64,000 bases of DNA from Desulfobacula sp. (lineage in GTDB: Bacteria; Desulfobacterota; Desulfobacteria; Desulfobacterales; Desulfobacteraceae). The stretch spans positions 37,912-101,911 of the forward strand of contig NZ_JAUWQB010000001.1 of NCBI RefSeq assembly GCF_030611305.1, written 5' to 3'. The translations under genes were made by a program, and so were the position numbers. Below the pieces are notes generated by a model. The model searched no databases and was not told where the DNA came from. It saw nothing but the letters and a program-made list of their open reading frames with translations. Numbering within the stretch: the stretch's first letter is position 1; each line of letters begins with the position of its first letter. Below, piece by piece: positions 63,185 to 64,000 of this stretch.

Positions 63185-63567
63185 TGGATAACCTCCCCAT
63201 ACAGTTTTTTAAATGTTTCTGTTTCTTGTTCAAGTTGATCAATTTCCCCATTTTGAATTAGTTTTAAAGAACGTTTTGCAACACCCTCAGCAACTTTATT
63301 TCTTATGGCTGCCTCGTATTGTTTTGGCGTAAAGCCTTTAATCATATCACGATCATGCATGCTGATTTTAATTTGGTAAAGGGCTAAAAATATGGTTGAG
63401 ATGAGAAGTATATAGAAAGAAACTTTTTGCGGAATTAAACTCCAAACGATTCCATTGGATACAGAAATTTCTACCACAAGAGAGCTGGCTGAAACACTCG
63501 CAACCCCCAAAAGAAGGAGTGGAAAAAATGCCCTAAACCAGGGATTTCTGAGAAAAAAAGTTTCCAT
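63181..63567 (-). CDS. Small two-helix membrane protein of unknown function
   Basis: 128 residues: membrane helices at about 12-34 and 48-66, then a cytoplasmic helical tail rich in charge (NGEIDQLEQETETFKKLYG). I recognise no family. It overlaps the RelE-like/beta-flower gene (ATGA), so the two are probably made together. No good Shine-Dalgarno is visible. The pairing of a membrane protein with a RelE-like protein recalls toxin or defence modules, but that is only an idea. Confidence 0.65.
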   Translation of the reverse strand: METFFLRNPWFRAFFPLLLLGVASVSASSLVVEISVSNGIVWSLIPQKVSFYILLISTIFLALYQIKISMHDRDMIKGFTPKQYEAAIRNKVAEGVAKRSLKLIQNGEIDQLEQETETFKKLYGEVIQ

Positions 63568-64000
63568 GTAGTTCTGTCTTCTTTAACGCTTCAAACGATG
63601 CTCTATTGATTTTAAAACCTAACCATTTATTATCAGCTTAATTTTCCCTGATTAGTTTTAAAAAATATCAATATCAGGAAAAACATTTCTATTGAACTTT
63701 TTATTAAATAGCCTCGATCCAGATGAAATTACTCATATCAATAATTTTTCAATTATTCAACTAAAGCGGAAATATAATTGATTCTGAAAAGATCTGCCGG
63801 AATGTTCTTTATTGGAGAATAGCTGTAACAAGAAAAAATAATATTTTTTCAAAAATCTGAGTTCATTTGCTCAAATTCCTTAGATTACGTGCCGCGTTAC
63901 ACGCAGACAATCAATTTTCTAATATATAATCATCCATCCTGAATCTTAACTTCTTACCAAAAGTTAAGATTCAGATGTTCTGTTTTTGGAGAAAAGAAAA
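63568..64000. other. AT-rich stretch at the window end, with a possible gene remnant
   Basis: No intact gene is seen. A plus-strand frame 63692-63781 reads LNFLLNSLDPDEITHINNF and IIQLKRKYN, resembling the start of Crp/Fnr-type regulators, then stops. A perfect hairpin lies at 63939-63974. Confidence 0.4.
63939..63974. terminator. Perfect 14-bp hairpin near the window end
   Basis: CTGAATCTTAACTT / AAGTTAAGATTCAG with an 8-base loop. A short T run (GTTTTTG) comes about 8 bases later. It may be the terminator of a gene outside the window or a repeat element. Confidence 0.45.

Noticed and set aside
1..64000. tRNA, rRNA, insertion sequences, prophage
   Set aside because: No cloverleaf-like, rRNA-like, transposase or phage structural sequences were seen by eye; a covariance search could still find a small RNA.

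Overview
The window reads as chromosomal backbone of an AT-rich, anaerobic, Gram-negative bacterium. Two tungsten-type aldehyde:ferredoxin oxidoreductases, three radical SAM proteins, an ECF nickel importer with all five parts (NikK, NikM, NikL, NikQ, NikO), LpxI instead of LpxH, and a palindrome matching the TTGTGA-N6-TCACAA (Crp/HcpR) pattern together point to a Desulfobacterota sulfate reducer, probably Desulfobacteraceae-like. The taxonomic call is inference from gene content. I see no rRNA, tRNA, CRISPR array, insertion sequence or prophage.

Layout. 0-0.8 kb: the 3' part of a diaminopropionate ammonia-lyase gene. 0.8-5.2 kb: a two-domain CDP-alcohol phosphatidyltransferase divergent from a ydbH-ynbE-ydbL operon (phospholipid transport to the outer membrane). 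5.4-9.6 kb: an AOR-family enzyme followed by two radical SAM genes. 9.6-13.1 kb: the nickel transporter, behind a leader with an attenuator-like hairpin. 13.1-17.3 kb (minus): AOR, acyl-CoA ligase and SCP2-like protein. 17.5-19.7 kb (minus): a small unknown gene and recJ. 19.8-22.4 kb: a left-handed beta-helix protein with glmM. 22.4-23.1 kb (minus): a Bax-inhibitor-1 protein. 23.4-28.4 kb: xseA-xseB-ispA-dxs-tlyA, with ispA broken by a one-base frameshift. 28.5-30.5 kb: an EF-G-like GTPase.

30.6-35.2 kb (minus): purC, a ParB-domain protein, an SPL-like radical SAM protein, a frameshifted diacylglycerol kinase and plsC. 35.4-37.1 kb: an outer-membrane TolC-like protein and a small unknown. 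37.1-41.9 kb (minus): pheA-aroE-aroA-aroK-aroC. 42.0-43.2 kb (minus): a CNNM/CorC protein. 43.3-53.8 kb (minus): an envelope operon lysS-lolC/E-lolD-bamA-skp-lpxD-lpxA-lpxI-lpxB. 53.9-56.4 kb (minus): pilC and a PilS-like kinase. 56.6-60.3 kb: a DHH-CBS-nucleotidyltransferase fusion and trpS. 60.3-62.2 kb (minus): an rRNA pseudouridine synthase and argJ. 62.2-64 kb: a less conserved end, with a RelE-like/beta-flower protein coupled to a two-helix membrane protein, a 27-bp palindromic tandem repeat inside a gene, and possible gene remnants.

Most of the window is housekeeping. The stretches most likely to hold something new are the AOR plus two radical SAM genes (5.4-9.6 kb), the nickel leader (9.6-9.76 kb), the ParB-like/SPL-like pair (32.2-34.3 kb), and the coupled pair at 62.5-63.6 kb. 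Two single-base frameshifts, in ispA and in the diacylglycerol kinase gene, each sit in or beside a short homopolymer run. They may be assembly errors.
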